Shown piece after piece: positions 33,411 through 41,643 of a DNA stretch of 64,000 bases. The position numbers were made by a program, and so were the translations under genes. A model generated the notes under the pieces. It was not told the origin of the DNA. It saw only the letters and a list, made by a program, of their open reading frames with translations, and did no database searches. Location: assembly GCF_044465595.1 (NCBI RefSeq), contig NZ_JBITLV010000001.1, positions 930,001-994,000 on the forward strand, read 5' to 3'. This DNA is from Spongisporangium articulatum (lineage in GTDB: Bacteria > Actinomycetota > Actinomycetes > Actinomycetales > Kineosporiaceae). The first letter of the stretch is position 1; every line of letters begins with the position of its first letter.

Positions 33411-34656
33411 CCGAATCACCCTTTCTCGTGAGGTGTGTGAGCAGGACGCCGGTGGCGGCCATCGCCGCGCCGACCCAGCCGATGGCGGGGTACCCCGCGC
33501 CGATGGACAGCACCGCCCCTCCGGCCCAGGCCCCCGAGGCGTTCGCCGCGTTCGCGGCCGAGTGCACCAACGAGGCGCCGAGAATGGGCGCGTCCGCTGC
33601 CACGTCCATGAGCCGCGCCTGCACGCTCGGCATCGGCGTCATGCAGATCATCCCGATTCCGAACACCCCGACGACGGCGGTGGCGGGATGGTGGACCAGC
33701 CCGGTGAACCCCGCCATGACCACCGCGATCGCGACCAGACCGAGCGAGATGGTTCCCGTCACCGACCGGTCGGCCAGGCGCCCGCCCAGAACGGTTCCGA
33801 CCGCCATCCCCACCCCGAACAGCGAGAGGACCGCGGGCACCCAGGCCCGGGGAATGCCCGAGACCGTGGTCAGGGTGCTGGAAAGGTAGGTGTAGACGGC
33901 GAACATGCCGCCGAAGCCGACGACGCACACGGCGATGGCGAGCCAGACCTGCCCCTGGCGGAGCGCCCGCAGCTCGCCGGTCATGGTGTCGAGGCGTCCG
34001 GGGGGAAGGGACGGCAGCGCGAGTCGCACGGCGACGAGGGTCAGGAGGCCGAGCAGCCCGGCCACCGCGAAGGTGACGCGCCACCCGTAGTGCTGGCCGA
34101 CGGCGGTGGAGACCGGTACCGCGACGACGTTGGCGATGGTCAGGCCGAGGATGACCACCGCTATCGCGCGGCCGCGCCGCTCGGCGGGAACGAGGGACGC
34201 CGCGACCGTGGCTGCGATTCCCAGGAAGGCGCCGTGCGGAAGCCCGGCCACGAACCGGGTGGCCACCAGCACCCCCAGGGTCGGCGCGGCCGCCGAGGCG
34301 ACGTTCGCCACACTGAGCAGGGCCGTCAACGCCAGCAGCAGGGACCGTCGGGGCGTACGCGACCCGAGGACGGCCAGGACCGGCGCCCCGGTCACCACCC
34401 CCAGTGCATACGCCGAAATGATCCGCCCCGCGGTTGGTTCCGACACCGCGAGCGCCGAGGCGACGGACGGCAGAACCCCCATCGAGGCGAATTCAGCGGT
34501 CCCGAACGCGACGCCGCCGAGCGCCAGGCTCGCCAGGGCGAGGGCGGTGCGGCGGCGCGACTCCCGGTGGGCCGCGGCCGGGGGAACGGGCTGGACGCCG
34601 GAACTCGTCGTGCCGCCCGGCTCCGGTCGGACCGAGGCGGCCGGGGAAGCGGTCAT
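33397..34656 (-). CDS. MFS exporter of the DHA1 (AraJ-like) family
   Basis: The 419-residue protein has 12 membrane segments. It has the conserved loop after helix 2 (VLGSRTPRRSLLLAL), RFVAGLPHGAFLGIA in helix 4 and GGRLADRSVTGT between helices 8 and 9. This matches the AraJ/YdhP proton-driven efflux group. ATG 34656 is the first in-frame Met that gives the usual short cytoplasmic leader. It is divergent from a CGNR regulator across a gap with three operator-like repeats and co-transcribed with the epoxide hydrolase, suggesting a detoxification unit. Confidence 0.9.
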   Translation of the reverse strand: MTASPAASVRPEPGGTTSSGVQPVPPAAAHRESRRRTALALASLALGGVAFGTAEFASMGVLPSVASALAVSEPTAGRIISAYALGVVTGAPVLAVLGSRTPRRSLLLALTALLSVANVASAAAPTLGVLVATRFVAGLPHGAFLGIAATVAASLVPAERRGRAIAVVILGLTIANVVAVPVSTAVGQHYGWRVTFAVAGLLGLLTLVAVRLALPSLPPGRLDTMTGELRALRQGQVWLAIAVCVVGFGGMFAVYTYLSSTLTTVSGIPRAWVPAVLSLFGVGMAVGTVLGGRLADRSVTGTISLGLVAIAVVMAGFTGLVHHPATAVVGVFGIGMICMTPMPSVQARLMDVAADAPILGASLVHSAANAANASGAWAGGAVLSIGAGYPAIGWVGAAMAATGVLLTHLTRKGDSDVHA

Positions 34657-34667
34657 GCCGCCAAGGT

Positions 34668-34729
34668 AACCAGTTCTACTGGTGTGTGCAACCAGTTGAA
34701 ACGGTGTCAAATATTGGTTCGACCGGTGT
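34668..34729. promoter_or_regulatory. Three 18-bp operator repeats at exact 22-bp spacing
   Basis: Copies AACCAGTTCTACTGGTGT (34668-34685), AACCAGTTGAAACGGTGT (34690-34707) and TATTGGTTCGACCGGTGT (34712-34729) are imperfect palindromes. Their starts are 22 bp apart, two helical turns, so all face the same side of the helix. They fill the gap between the divergent MFS and CGNR genes. TACTCT (34737-34742) just downstream is the likely -10 of the CGNR gene. Confidence 0.7.
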
Positions 34730-34748
34730 CATGGGCTACTCTGAGGGC

Positions 34749-35330
34749 ATGTCCGAGTCGCGGATGGACCCGTCCCTGGCCAAGCGCTTCCGCACGGGAC
34801 GGGCGTGCCTGAACTTCGCGCACACCGGCGAGACCCCCTACTGGGTGGAGCCGGAACTCGTGTACGACCAGGCCAGCCTCGAACGCTGGCTGGCGCACAT
34901 CCTCGGAGTGGCCGACATCCAGGCCCGGCCGCGCGATGTCGGCGCCGCCCACCGGTTGCGGGGATCGATCCTGCAGCTCGCCCGGGCCCGCGCGGAAGGC
35001 CGGTCGCTCGCCGAGGACGACGTCCGCACCATCAACACCTTCGCCGCCGCAGCGCCCCCCGTGCCGGAGATGACCGCCGCCGGGGCCATCGCGTCCGTAT
35101 CGACGTCCGCCACCGCCGGCCTGTCCGCAATCGCGCGCGACGCCATCGACCTCTTCACGGGGCCGCTCGGGCACCGCATCCGGGTGTGCGCCGCAGAAGA
35201 CTGCGAGCTGCTGTTCGTCGATTCCTCGCAGCCGGGAACCCGACGCTGGTGCTCTATGCAGCGCTGCGGAAACCTGACCAAGCTCCGCACGCACAGGAGC
35301 GCGAAAGCGCCTGTGCGGGATGCCGTGTGA
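34749..35330 (+). CDS. CGNR zinc-finger (ABATE) regulator
   Basis: The 193-residue protein has an N-terminal ABATE domain (starting TGRACLNFAHTGETPYW) and a C-terminal CGNR zinc finger: RVCAAEDCELLFVDSSQPGT, RRWCSMQRCGNLTKLRTHR. The four cysteines are intact but the CGNR motif reads CGNL. Proteins of this type are transcription regulators in actinobacteria. ATG 34749 lies 6 nt after TACTCT, so the mRNA is probably leaderless. By position it likely represses itself and the MFS/epoxide hydrolase operon through the three repeats. Confidence 0.88.
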   Translation: MSESRMDPSLAKRFRTGRACLNFAHTGETPYWVEPELVYDQASLERWLAHILGVADIQARPRDVGAAHRLRGSILQLARARAEGRSLAEDDVRTINTFAAAAPPVPEMTAAGAIASVSTSATAGLSAIARDAIDLFTGPLGHRIRVCAAEDCELLFVDSSQPGTRRWCSMQRCGNLTKLRTHRSAKAPVRDAV

Positions 35331-35388
35331 GTCCCGCCGCCCGTGACTCAGTCGGCCAGGGCGGCGTCATGCTGGTCAGCTGAGGGGC

Positions 35389-35985
35389 TCAGCCGGTCGC
35401 CGGAGTGGCCCCGGCAGTGGCGGCGTCGATCAGGACCCGGGCGGCCGCGCGGGCGTGGGCGGCCGCGTCGGGGCGGCCATCTATCGCCGCCGTGGTCTGA
35501 GCCCCTTCGGCGAGCAAGGCCAGCTGGGCACCGAGCAGGGGCGGGCCGCCGAGCTCGGCCACCAACTCGGCCACGTAGCGCTGGAAGGACCGCTTCTGCT
35601 CGCGGGCGAGTTCGGCGACGTCCGGTGACACGGCGCCCAGCTCACCGAAGGCATTGATGAAGCCGCACCCACGGAATCCGTCCTCCTGGAACCACGCGTC
35701 CAGGAAGTCGTACACCGCCAGCAACCGATCGCGCGGAGACGCAGCCCCTGCCGCCGCCTGGGCGATGCCGGCGTTCCATTCCTCCCCCCGCCGGTGGAGC
35801 ACCTCGGTGAGCAGGTCGGCCTTCGACGGGAACTGTGCGTAGATCCGCTTGAGCGGCACCCCGGACGCCTCTCGCACCGCGTCCATCCCCACGGCCTGGA
35901 TGCCGCGCCCGTAGAACAGCCGCCCTGCCGCCTCGACGATCCGAGCGCGATCGAGCTGGGGGAGCGTCAGTCCGGCGTCGTTCAC
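35389..35985 (-). CDS. TetR-family repressor
   Basis: The HTH is at residues 15-60 (IVEAAGRLFYGRGIQAVGMD, VREASGVPLKRIYAQFPSK), and the C-terminal ligand domain resembles the TetR_C group of AcrR-like proteins. GTG 35985 has a well spaced AGGAG. It is divergent from an alpha/beta hydrolase gene, and the gap contains two perfect GAGAAC-N4-GTTCTC palindromes that are its probable operators. Confidence 0.9.
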   Translation of the reverse strand: MNDAGLTLPQLDRARIVEAAGRLFYGRGIQAVGMDAVREASGVPLKRIYAQFPSKADLLTEVLHRRGEEWNAGIAQAAAGAASPRDRLLAVYDFLDAWFQEDGFRGCGFINAFGELGAVSPDVAELAREQKRSFQRYVAELVAELGGPPLLGAQLALLAEGAQTTAAIDGRPDAAAHARAAARVLIDAATAGATPATG

Positions 35986-36024
35986 CTCGTCATCTCCTCA
36001 CGGTCGCCTGTCTCGGGTTGCGCC

Positions 36025-36075
36025 GAGAACGCACGTTCTCTACCGTAGCGCACGGAGATGAGAACGGCTGTTCTC
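36025..36075. promoter_or_regulatory. Two TetR operators, GAGAAC-N4-GTTCTC
   Basis: The perfect 16-bp palindromes at 36025-36040 and 36060-36075 are 35 bp apart, centre to centre, between the divergent tetR and hydrolase genes. Only the four central bases differ (GCAC versus GGCT). Confidence 0.8.
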
Positions 36076-36101
36076 GTTCGGGATGAAAGGGTTGAAAAGA
36101 C

Positions 36102-36926
36102 ATGGGTTTCATCACCGTCGGCCAGGAGAACTCGGCGCCGATCGAGCTGTACTACGAAGACCACGGCACCGGTCAGCCGGTCGTACTGATCCACGGCTAC
36201 CCGCTGGACGGCACCTCCTGGGAGCGTCAGACCCGCGAGCTGCTCGACCTGGGCCACCGCGTGATCACCTACGACCGTCGCGGCTTCGGCCGCTCCAGCA
36301 AGGTGACCACCGGCTACGACTACGACACCTTCGCCACGGACCTGAAGACGGTGCTCGAGACCCTCGACCTGACCGACGTGATCCTGGTCGGCTTCTCCAT
36401 GGGCACGGGCGAACTCGCCCGCTACGCCAAGCTCTTCGGCACCGATCGAGTCGCCAAGTTCGCCTTCCTCGCCTCGCTGGAGCCGGGACTGCTGCAGCGT
36501 GTGCCTCAGGAGGTCTTCGACGGCATCGCGGCCAGCGCGAAGGCCGATCGCTTCGCCTGGTTCACCCAGTTCTACAAGGACTTCTACAACCTGGACGAGA
36601 ACCTCGGCTCCCGGATCAGTCAGGAGGCGGTGACCGCCAGCTGGAACACCGCGACCGGCAGCGCCCCCATCGCCTCCTACGCGGTCGTGCCCACCTGGGT
36701 CGAGGACTTCACCGCGGACGTCGAGGCCGTGAAGGCGTCCGGCAAGCCGGTGCTGATCGCCCACGGGACGGCGGACAACATCCTGCCGATCGACGCGACC
36801 GGCCGCCCGTTCCATGAGGCACTCCCGGAGGCGGAGTACGTCGAGATCGAGGGCGCCCCGCACGGCATGCTGTGGACGCACGCCGAAGAGGTCAACGCCG
36901 TCCTGCTGCCCTTCGTGCAGAAGTAA
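36102..36926 (+). CDS. Alpha/beta hydrolase, cofactor-free chloroperoxidase type
   Basis: The 274-residue protein has VVLIHGYPLDGTSWERQ, YDRRGFGRSSK, nucleophile elbow VGFSMGTGELARY (Ser near 100), an Asp in HGTADNILPID and His in GAPHGMLWTH. This is the pattern of non-haem chloroperoxidase/esterase proteins, which hydrolyse small esters and can show perhydrolase activity. A good ribosome site precedes ATG 36102. It is controlled by the adjacent TetR repressor by position and closed by a hairpin. Confidence 0.9.
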   Translation: MGFITVGQENSAPIELYYEDHGTGQPVVLIHGYPLDGTSWERQTRELLDLGHRVITYDRRGFGRSSKVTTGYDYDTFATDLKTVLETLDLTDVILVGFSMGTGELARYAKLFGTDRVAKFAFLASLEPGLLQRVPQEVFDGIAASAKADRFAWFTQFYKDFYNLDENLGSRISQEAVTASWNTATGSAPIASYAVVPTWVEDFTADVEAVKASGKPVLIAHGTADNILPIDATGRPFHEALPEAEYVEIEGAPHGMLWTHAEEVNAVLLPFVQK

Positions 36927-36945
36927 CAGCTAACCGGCCGCGCCA

Positions 36946-36974
36946 CGGAAGATGCTGGTCGACAGCATCTTCCG
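36946..36974. terminator. Bidirectional hairpin terminator
   Basis: CGGAAGATGCTG (36946-36957) pairs with CAGCATCTTCCG (36963-36974) across GTCGA. GC-rich flanks extend the stem imperfectly. It lies between the convergent hydrolase and second tetR genes. Confidence 0.8.
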
Positions 36975-36994
36975 CGGCGCGCCGAGACGAGGTC

Positions 36995-37555
36995 CTACGC
37001 CGACTCGTGGTCACCGGAGCGATCGCGGTCCAGGACCAGGTCGAGCACCACTCTCGTCTCGGCGGGGTCGGTGGGGTGGGCGAGGAGCCCCTCGATCGCG
37101 AAGGTGATCAACCGGGCCGTGGCCCGAGATTCATGTTCGGGGACGCCTTGCTGGGCGAGATGCCGGATGACCAGGCCGTCCATCAGTTCGTGAAACCGGT
37201 TGTGCCACGCCGCGACGGCGGCGGCCTGCTCGCTCCGGGCGTGGACGACCCCGATCAGAGGACTGTGCCGGCGTAGCCGCTCCAGCACCCAGAGGACCTG
37301 CTCGACGAACGGCAGCTCCCCTTGCTGGCCGAGGTCCGCCAAGGCCTCGGTCAGCAGGTGGTTCAGCGCGGCGACCAGGAGGGCGTCCTTGTCCTCGACG
37401 TACCAGTAGACCGTGTTGGGGGTGACCCCTGCGGCCCGCGCGATGCGCGCCATCGAGGTCTGCTCGAACCCGGCCTCGCTGAACAGGTCCACGGCGGCGC
37501 GCACGATCTCGGCGAGCTTCTCTTCGCGGTCCTGGGGACGCCGGTTGCGGGGCAC
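36995..37555 (-). CDS. TetR-family repressor
   Basis: The protein is 186 residues. The HTH spans 14-59 (IVRAAVDLFSEAGFEQTSMA, IARAAGVTPNTVYWYVEDKD), followed by a helical ligand domain. It is divergent from the second alpha/beta hydrolase gene. The palindrome CTTGA-N7-TCAAG occurs twice in the gap and probably mediates regulation of both genes. ATG 37555 is preceded by GGAGGTG. Confidence 0.9.
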   Translation of the reverse strand: MPRNRRPQDREEKLAEIVRAAVDLFSEAGFEQTSMARIARAAGVTPNTVYWYVEDKDALLVAALNHLLTEALADLGQQGELPFVEQVLWVLERLRRHSPLIGVVHARSEQAAAVAAWHNRFHELMDGLVIRHLAQQGVPEHESRATARLITFAIEGLLAHPTDPAETRVVLDLVLDRDRSGDHESA

Positions 37556-37568
37556 CTCCCGATTCTAT

Positions 37569-37616
37569 CTTGACTGTCATTCAAGAATGGCCCTACGTTC
37601 TTGAATGTCCATCAAG
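37569..37616. promoter_or_regulatory. Two TetR operators, CTTGA-N7-TCAAG
   Basis: CTTGACTGTCATTCAAG (37569-37585) and CTTGAATGTCCATCAAG (37600-37616) lie with starts 31 bp apart, about three helical turns. This DNA is noticeably less GC-rich. The sites should cover the promoters of both divergent genes. Confidence 0.8.
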
Positions 37617-37663
37617 AACTAGCCGACGTGCCCACGACGGTCACGAAGAAGGCAGGGCCCACC

Positions 37664-38605
37664 ATGACCGACCCCACCGACCTCCCCTTCTTCAGGCGGC
37701 CCGGGTCCTTCCTCTCCGAGGGGATCTCTTGCGCGGCGACCGTCTACCGCCCCGCCGACGCCGACGGAGCGCCGCGGCCCGTGATCGTCATGGCCCACGG
37801 CTTCGGCGCCGTCCAGGCCCTCCGCCTTCCGGCCTACGCCGAGCGGTTCGCCGCCGCGGGCTACGTCGTCGTCACCTTCGACTACCGGGGCTTCGGCGAC
37901 AGCGACGGCACCCCGCGACAGCTGCTGGACGTCTCGATGCAGCACCAGGACTGGGCCGCGGCCCTCGCGTTCGCCCGCACCCTGGAGGGCGTCGACCCGT
38001 CGCGGGTCGTGGCCTGGGGCACCTCGTTCGCCGGCGGCCACGTCATCACGCTCGCGGGACGGGGAGAACGCCTGGCGGCGATCATCGCTCAGGTCCCGCA
38101 CGTCAGCGGGCCCGCGGCCGTCCTGTCCACCGGCTTCATGCCCAGCCTGCGCCTCGCCGGCCCGGGCCTGCGCGACCAGATCGGCGCCTGGTTCGGCCGC
38201 CGGCCGGTCTACGTCAACTCGGTGGGCACCCCCGGAGAGACCGCCGTGATGAGCACCCCCGACGCGATCCCCGGGCTGGAGAAGATGTTCGCCGAGTCGG
38301 GGCTCAAGGACGGCGACTACCCCGTCACCGTCGCGGCCCGGATCGTGCTCTGGGTCGGCCTCTACTCCCCGCGGCGTTGGGCCCGCCGCGTCACGTGCCC
38401 GGCCCTCGTCCAGATCGCGGACACCGACGTCATCACCCCGCGCCGAGTCGCCGAGGCGACCGCCGCGCGGATCCCCGAGGCCACCGTGCGCGTCTACTCC
38501 GGTGGTCACTTCGACCCCTACGTGCAGCCGCTCTTCCCGAGCGTCATCGCCGATCAGCTCGCGTTCCTGGCCCAGCACGTCCCGGTGTCCGCCGCCCGCC
38601 GGTAG
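37664..38605 (+). CDS. Alpha/beta hydrolase (DLH/acetyl-xylan-esterase-like)
   Basis: The 313-residue protein has VIVMAHGFGAVQALRLPAYA, FDYRGFGDSDGTPR, nucleophile elbow AWGTSFAGGHV (Ser near 127), an Asp in QIADTDVITP and His in YSGGHFDPYV. It belongs to the broad group of small-ester hydrolases near the S15/DLH families; the substrate is unknown. ATG 37664 is preceded by AAGAAGGCAGG and avoids overlap with the operator that an upstream TTG would require. Confidence 0.88.
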   Translation: MTDPTDLPFFRRPGSFLSEGISCAATVYRPADADGAPRPVIVMAHGFGAVQALRLPAYAERFAAAGYVVVTFDYRGFGDSDGTPRQLLDVSMQHQDWAAALAFARTLEGVDPSRVVAWGTSFAGGHVITLAGRGERLAAIIAQVPHVSGPAAVLSTGFMPSLRLAGPGLRDQIGAWFGRRPVYVNSVGTPGETAVMSTPDAIPGLEKMFAESGLKDGDYPVTVAARIVLWVGLYSPRRWARRVTCPALVQIADTDVITPRRVAEATAARIPEATVRVYSGGHFDPYVQPLFPSVIADQLAFLAQHVPVSAARR

Positions 38606-38665
38606 CACTCGCCCGCAAGGAGCGCTGGACGGCGGGGGGCGGGTTTTCCCGCTCCTCGCCGCGCC

Positions 38666-39970
38666 TCAGGGGGCCGGCAGCACCGCACGACCCAGCCAGC
38701 GGCTGCCGCGCAGCGCGAGTTCGAGGTCCAGCCGGTCGTCCTCGAGTGGCCGTCCGCGCAGGGCCACCGCTTTGTCGACGCGGTACTTGACGGTGTTCTT
38801 GTGCACGTGGAGCCGTTCGGCAGCCGCGACGTAGCTGCCGTTCGCGGACAGGAAGACCCGCAGCGTGTGCCGCAGGAGCTCGGCGCGTGCTGAGGCTTCG
38901 GACAGCCCACCGAGCGCCGTCGAGACCAGGTCACGGGCCGACTCGAGGTCCCGGCTGAGCAGCACGGCCGCCCGTACCCCCGCGTCGGCGTAACTCGTCA
39001 CCGGCTCGGCGGCACCACCGTCGATCGTGGCGACGTCGAACGCGCGCCCGGCCTCGACGTGCGAGCGGCGAAAGCCGTCGAGGCCGCTGCCCGGCGCCCC
39101 GAGGGCGACCCGGACACCCGGCTCGACGGCGCCGGCGACGAGGTCCACGACCTCGGCCGTCACGTGCTCGTGCCCCGGCCCGAGGGGCAGCCAGACCCAG
39201 GCCGTCGAGGCGTCGCGAGCGACGAAGAGTGCGTTGCCGGACGTGCCGAGCGCCTCCGCCGTCGCGGCGATCACGGACGTGAGCGACTGCAGGCGCGCCG
39301 TGGACTCGTCGCTCGTGCCGCTCCAGACCACAGCCGCCAGGTGGCGCCGGCGGAGCCGGTACCCGAGCGCGCGCTCCGCCTCGGCGACGTCCACCTCCCC
39401 GCCCGCCACGACCGTCTCCACCATGGCGGCCCGCACCGTGTCACGGCTCGACAACCAGCGCTCGCGCTCGACCTCGTACTCGGCCACCACCTCCTCCGCG
39501 ATGCGGTCGACGTAGTCGAACGACAGCGACTGCATCATGCGCATCGCGGCGTAGGCCGCCGGCCCGTCCCCGCCGAGCCGCCTGATCTCCTCGAAGGCCC
39601 GGTCCAGCACCCGCTGCTGACCGACGCGGTAGGACCGCACCAGGGCGTGCGAGGAGACACCGCGCTGGGCCAACCGGCGGGCCAGCTCGACCGCGGCTCT
39701 CGGTGGGGCCGGTTCACCCACCTCGCCCTGGTGCCGGGCGAGCAGGAAGAAGGCCTCGAGGTTGCTCACGGTGCTGTCCCCGATCAGCTGGTACGCCGCA
39801 TGGTCACCGTCGAGTTCGGGGAACCCACCGGCGATCTCCTCGTTGAGCGCGGGGGACAGGGCCGGCAGTTGCTCCTGCATCGAGCGGGCCGCGGTCGCCA
39901 CGAGGCGACGTGCCGCGACGGCGACCTCATCGCCGTCCGGTGTCAGCGATCGTCGGGCCGCTTTGTCCAT
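38666..39970 (-). CDS. PucR/CdaR-type transcription regulator
   Basis: The 434-residue protein has an N-terminal helical sensory region, a middle GGDEF-like degenerate domain (LAAVVWSGTSDESTARLQSL onward) and a C-terminal PucR HTH_30 domain (LRHTLRVFLSANGSYVAAAE, RLHVHKNTVKYRVDKAVAL). Proteins of this family control purine, aromatic or fatty-acid catabolism in actinobacteria. ATG 39970 is chosen because AAGGAG lies 9 nt upstream. It is divergent from the acyl-CoA ligase operon and is its likely regulator, perhaps through the palindrome at 40007. Confidence 0.9.
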   Translation of the reverse strand: MDKAARRSLTPDGDEVAVAARRLVATAARSMQEQLPALSPALNEEIAGGFPELDGDHAAYQLIGDSTVSNLEAFFLLARHQGEVGEPAPPRAAVELARRLAQRGVSSHALVRSYRVGQQRVLDRAFEEIRRLGGDGPAAYAAMRMMQSLSFDYVDRIAEEVVAEYEVERERWLSSRDTVRAAMVETVVAGGEVDVAEAERALGYRLRRRHLAAVVWSGTSDESTARLQSLTSVIAATAEALGTSGNALFVARDASTAWVWLPLGPGHEHVTAEVVDLVAGAVEPGVRVALGAPGSGLDGFRRSHVEAGRAFDVATIDGGAAEPVTSYADAGVRAAVLLSRDLESARDLVSTALGGLSEASARAELLRHTLRVFLSANGSYVAAAERLHVHKNTVKYRVDKAVALRGRPLEDDRLDLELALRGSRWLGRAVLPAP

Positions 39971-40006
39971 CAGGACCAACTCCTTCGGCCTCGATGGCGA
40001 AGAGAG

Positions 40007-40021
40007 CGTGCTCAGAGCACG
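40007..40021. promoter_or_regulatory. Palindrome CGTGCTC-A-GAGCACG in the divergent gap
   Basis: A perfect 7-bp inverted repeat around one base, 37 bp upstream of the pucR-like start and within its probable promoter. It is a candidate autoregulatory site. Confidence 0.5.
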
Positions 40022-40159
40022 AACTCGACGCCGGAATTTGGCTTCGGAGCACAGTGTCCCACGTCACGGCCGCGACCTACGGTGAGCGCTCCCGGCGGCC
40101 GCGCCGGGTCCTGTCGCGTGTCCCGGTTCGCGTCCACGTCCGTATCGAAGGTGATCTCG

Positions 40160-41641
40160 ATGTTGCTCGCCCACCTGCCCTGGTCCCGCCCCGGACACGT
40201 CCCGGCCGACCGTCCCTGTATGCGCGACGAGGCGCTCGAGCTGACCTACGGCGACTTCGACACCCGCGTCGCGGCGGCGGCGGAACACTTCGTCGAGCTG
40301 GGCGTCGCGCCGGGCTCGGTGGTCGCGGTGATGCCGCCCAACCGGGTCGAGCTCCTTGTGGCCGTCGTCGCCGCCTGGCGGCTCGGCGCGTCGGCGACGC
40401 CGGTCAACCCGGTGCTGACGGCGTCCGAGGCGACGTACCAGGTGGCGGACGCCGACGCCGCCCTGATCGTCGTGGACGACGGTGCTCCCGACTTCCCCGA
40501 CCGCACCGTCCTGCACGTGAACGACCTGCGCACCGACGCGGTCTCGGCTCCTGCGCCGCACGAGGTCGGCGCCGGCGACCTGGCCCTGCTCGTCTACACG
40601 AGCGGCTCGACGGGGCGTCCCAAGGGCGTCATGCTCAGCCACGGCAACATCGCCGCGATGGCGGGAGAGATGGTCGAGTCGTTCGAACTCGACGCCTCGG
40701 ACCACTGCCTGCTGGTGCTGCCGCTCTTCCACGTCAACGCCCTGTGCGTGAGCTTCCTGTCGACCTTCCTCGCCGGTGGGCAGCTGTCGGTGCTGCGGCG
40801 CTTCCATCCCCTCGAGTTCCTGGCCGCCATCGAACGTCTGCGGCCCACCTACTTCTCGGCCGTGCCGACGATCTACTCGCACCTGCTCGCGCTGCCCGAA
40901 GCGGTCCAGGCCGACGTCTCCTCGGTGCGCTTCGCTGTGTGTGGTGCCGCCCCCGCCTCGACCCAGGTGCTCGCGGGCATCACCGAGCGGTTCGGCTTCT
41001 CCCTGATCGAGGGCTACGGCCTGACCGAGGCCACCTGCGCGTCGGCGTCGAACCCGCTGCACGGGCCGCGCAAGCCCGGCACGGTGGGGCCGGCCATCCC
41101 CGGGCAGACGGTCGCGATCATGGGTGAGGACGGCGCGCTGCTGCCGGCGGGCTCCCGCGGCGAGGTGGTCATCCAGGGCCCGACGGTGATGTGGGGGTAC
41201 CTCGGGCGGCCCGAGGCGACCGCTGAGGCGCTGCGCGGCGGCTGGCTGCACACCGGTGACGTCGGCGTCCTCGACGAGGACGGCTACCTCACCATCGTCG
41301 ACCGCCTCAAAGACATGATCATCCGGGGCGGCGAGAACATTTACCCGAAGGAGGTCGAGCGCGTCCTGCACGGCCACCCCGCCGTGCTCGAGGCCGCCGT
41401 CGTGGGAGCGCCCGACCCCGTCTACGGCGAGGTCCCAGTCGCGTACGTCGTGCTGCGCCCCGGCGCCGCGGCCACTCCGGAGGAGCTGCGGGCGGCCTGC
41501 CGCGAGGACCTCACGAAGATCAAGGTGCCCACCGCCGTCCACGTGGTCGAGTCCCTGCCGAAGAACCCGGTCGGGAAGATCGACAAGCCCACGTTGCGCG
41601 GCCTCCTGCAGACCCGAGCGCTCGACCCGGAAGGGGTCTGA
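40160..41641 (+). CDS. Acyl-CoA synthetase/AMP-dependent ligase
   Basis: This 493-residue ANL-superfamily enzyme shows A3 motif VYTSGSTGRPKGVMLSHGN (about 144-162), EGYGLTEAT (near 288), GWLHTGDVGVLDEDGYLTIV, RLKDMIIRGGENIYPKEVE and the C-terminal catalytic Lys in PKNPVGKIDKP. It activates a carboxylic acid as adenylate and then CoA thioester; the residues do not tell which acid. ATG 40160 has GAAGG at good distance. It is the first gene of a three-gene operon with DUF3556 and an FAD oxidoreductase (2-nt gap, then overlap). Confidence 0.93.
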   Translation: MLLAHLPWSRPGHVPADRPCMRDEALELTYGDFDTRVAAAAEHFVELGVAPGSVVAVMPPNRVELLVAVVAAWRLGASATPVNPVLTASEATYQVADADAALIVVDDGAPDFPDRTVLHVNDLRTDAVSAPAPHEVGAGDLALLVYTSGSTGRPKGVMLSHGNIAAMAGEMVESFELDASDHCLLVLPLFHVNALCVSFLSTFLAGGQLSVLRRFHPLEFLAAIERLRPTYFSAVPTIYSHLLALPEAVQADVSSVRFAVCGAAPASTQVLAGITERFGFSLIEGYGLTEATCASASNPLHGPRKPGTVGPAIPGQTVAIMGEDGALLPAGSRGEVVIQGPTVMWGYLGRPEATAEALRGGWLHTGDVGVLDEDGYLTIVDRLKDMIIRGGENIYPKEVERVLHGHPAVLEAAVVGAPDPVYGEVPVAYVVLRPGAAATPEELRAACREDLTKIKVPTAVHVVESLPKNPVGKIDKPTLRGLLQTRALDPEGV

Positions 41642-41643
41642 CC

